In this document: piece after piece, positions 15,242 to 15,434 of the stretch
How the letters are laid out: every line of letters begins with the position of its first letter
How positions within the stretch are numbered: position 1 is the first letter of the stretch
From: Clostridium sp. CAG:245
GTDB lineage: Bacteria; Bacillota; Clostridia; TANB77; CAG-508
Reading direction: 5' to 3'
DNA: 15,434 bases
Assembly (NCBI GenBank): GCA_000435175.1
Contig: FR880066.1
Coordinates: 1 to 15,434 of the forward strand
Made by a program: the position numbers and the translations under genes
Notes under the pieces: model-generated
What the model was told of the DNA's origin: nothing
Seen by the model: only the letters and a program-made list of their open reading frames with translations
Database searches by the model: none

Positions 15242-15270
15242 TTGCCAAAATAATAAATTTGTGATATATT
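15242..15270 (+). promoter_or_regulatory. Promoter of the tRNA-Pro gene
   Basis: TTGCCA (15242-15247) and TATATT (15265-15270) are separated by 17 bp, with TGA before the -10 (extended -10). Transcription would begin near 15277, leaving a 5' leader of about 24 nt to be removed by RNase P. Confidence 0.75.
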
Positions 15271-15300
15271 AAATAAGTACTTTTTAAAAGGTACTTATTT
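15271..15300 (+). repeat. Perfect inverted repeat abutting the tRNA 5' end
   Basis: AAATAAGTAC (15271-15280) and GTACTTATTT (15291-15300) are perfect 10-bp arms around a 10-bp centre that can pair further. The right arm ends exactly where the mature tRNA begins. The predicted transcription start falls inside the left arm, so an RNA hairpin would be incomplete at the base. Confidence 0.6.
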
Positions 15301-15376
15301 CGAGGTGTAGCGCAGTTGGTAGCGCGCGTGGTTTGGGACCATGAGGTCGCAGGTTCGATCCCTGTCACCTCGACCA
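15301..15376 (+). tRNA. tRNA-Pro (anticodon TGG)
   Basis: A complete cloverleaf: acceptor CGAGGTG with CACCTCG, D arm GCGC/GCGC, anticodon stem CGTGG/CCATG (one G-U) with loop TTTGGGA and anticodon TGG at 15334-15336, a 5-nt variable region, T stem GCAGG/CCTGT with TTCGATC loop, discriminator A and encoded CCA (15374-15376). It reads proline CCN codons, chiefly CCA and CCG. It is transcribed alone from its own promoter with a terminator just after it. Confidence 0.97.
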
Positions 15377-15380
15377 TATT

Positions 15381-15417
15381 TAAACAGTAAATTTAAATAT
15401 TTACTGTTTATTTTTTT
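15381..15417 (+). terminator. Intrinsic terminator of the tRNA-Pro gene
   Basis: TAAACAGTAAAT (15381-15392) and ATTTACTGTTTA (15399-15410) form a perfect 12-bp stem with a 6-nt loop, followed by seven T (15411-15417). The stem is AT-rich but long, and the T tract is strong. Confidence 0.85.
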
Positions 15418-15434
15418 GTCAAAAGTGGCTCCCC

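Noticed and set aside
1..15434. CRISPR array, insertion sequence or prophage genes
   Set aside because: No regularly spaced repeats, transposase, integrase or phage structural motifs were seen on either strand.

Overview
The window comes from an AT-rich, low-GC Gram-positive bacterium, most likely a member of the Clostridia (Bacillota). The evidence is heavy use of TTA, AGA and AAA codons, GGAGG-type ribosome binding sites, sigma-A promoters with extended -10 elements, a tRNA with genome-encoded CCA, a YkpA/YbiT-type ABC-F protein and a Tex protein. TGG codes for Trp and stops are TAA, so the standard bacterial code fits. I cannot name a species.

Layout. Bases 81-4026 (+) hold two housekeeping genes: an ABC-F ATPase (81-1661) and the transcription accessory protein Tex (1846-4026), each with its own promoter. 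A bidirectional terminator at 4171-4197 separates them from a convergent minus-strand operon. That operon is read from 13407 down to 4212. It encodes an acyl-CoA ligase-like AMP-binding enzyme, a single-module nonribosomal peptide synthetase (C-A-T-R, 1447 aa, ending in a thioester reductase), a six-TM sensor histidine kinase with an extracytoplasmic domain, and a REC-HD-GYP response regulator predicted to hydrolyse cyclic di-GMP. Divergent from the operon is a membrane-anchored HtrA-like serine protease (13675-14820, +). A small minus-strand gene of unusual codon use follows (14897-15100), then a tRNA-Pro(UGG) with its own promoter and terminator (15242-15417).

How the genes may work together. 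The ligase would activate a fatty or other carboxylic acid. The NRPS would join it to one amino acid and release it reductively as an N-acyl amino aldehyde or alcohol. The histidine kinase gene follows the NRPS stop codon by 14 bp, and its likely partner regulator acts on cyclic di-GMP rather than on DNA. The most interesting reading is a compact circuit that makes a small lipopeptide-like molecule, senses it (or a related cue) at the membrane and changes cyclic di-GMP. The order and spacing are visible in the sequence. That the kinase detects the NRPS product is inference. An intrinsic terminator and a good promoter between kinase and regulator suggest the regulator is also expressed separately. 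No phosphopantetheinyl transferase, thioesterase or exporter lies in the window, so any such functions must come from elsewhere.
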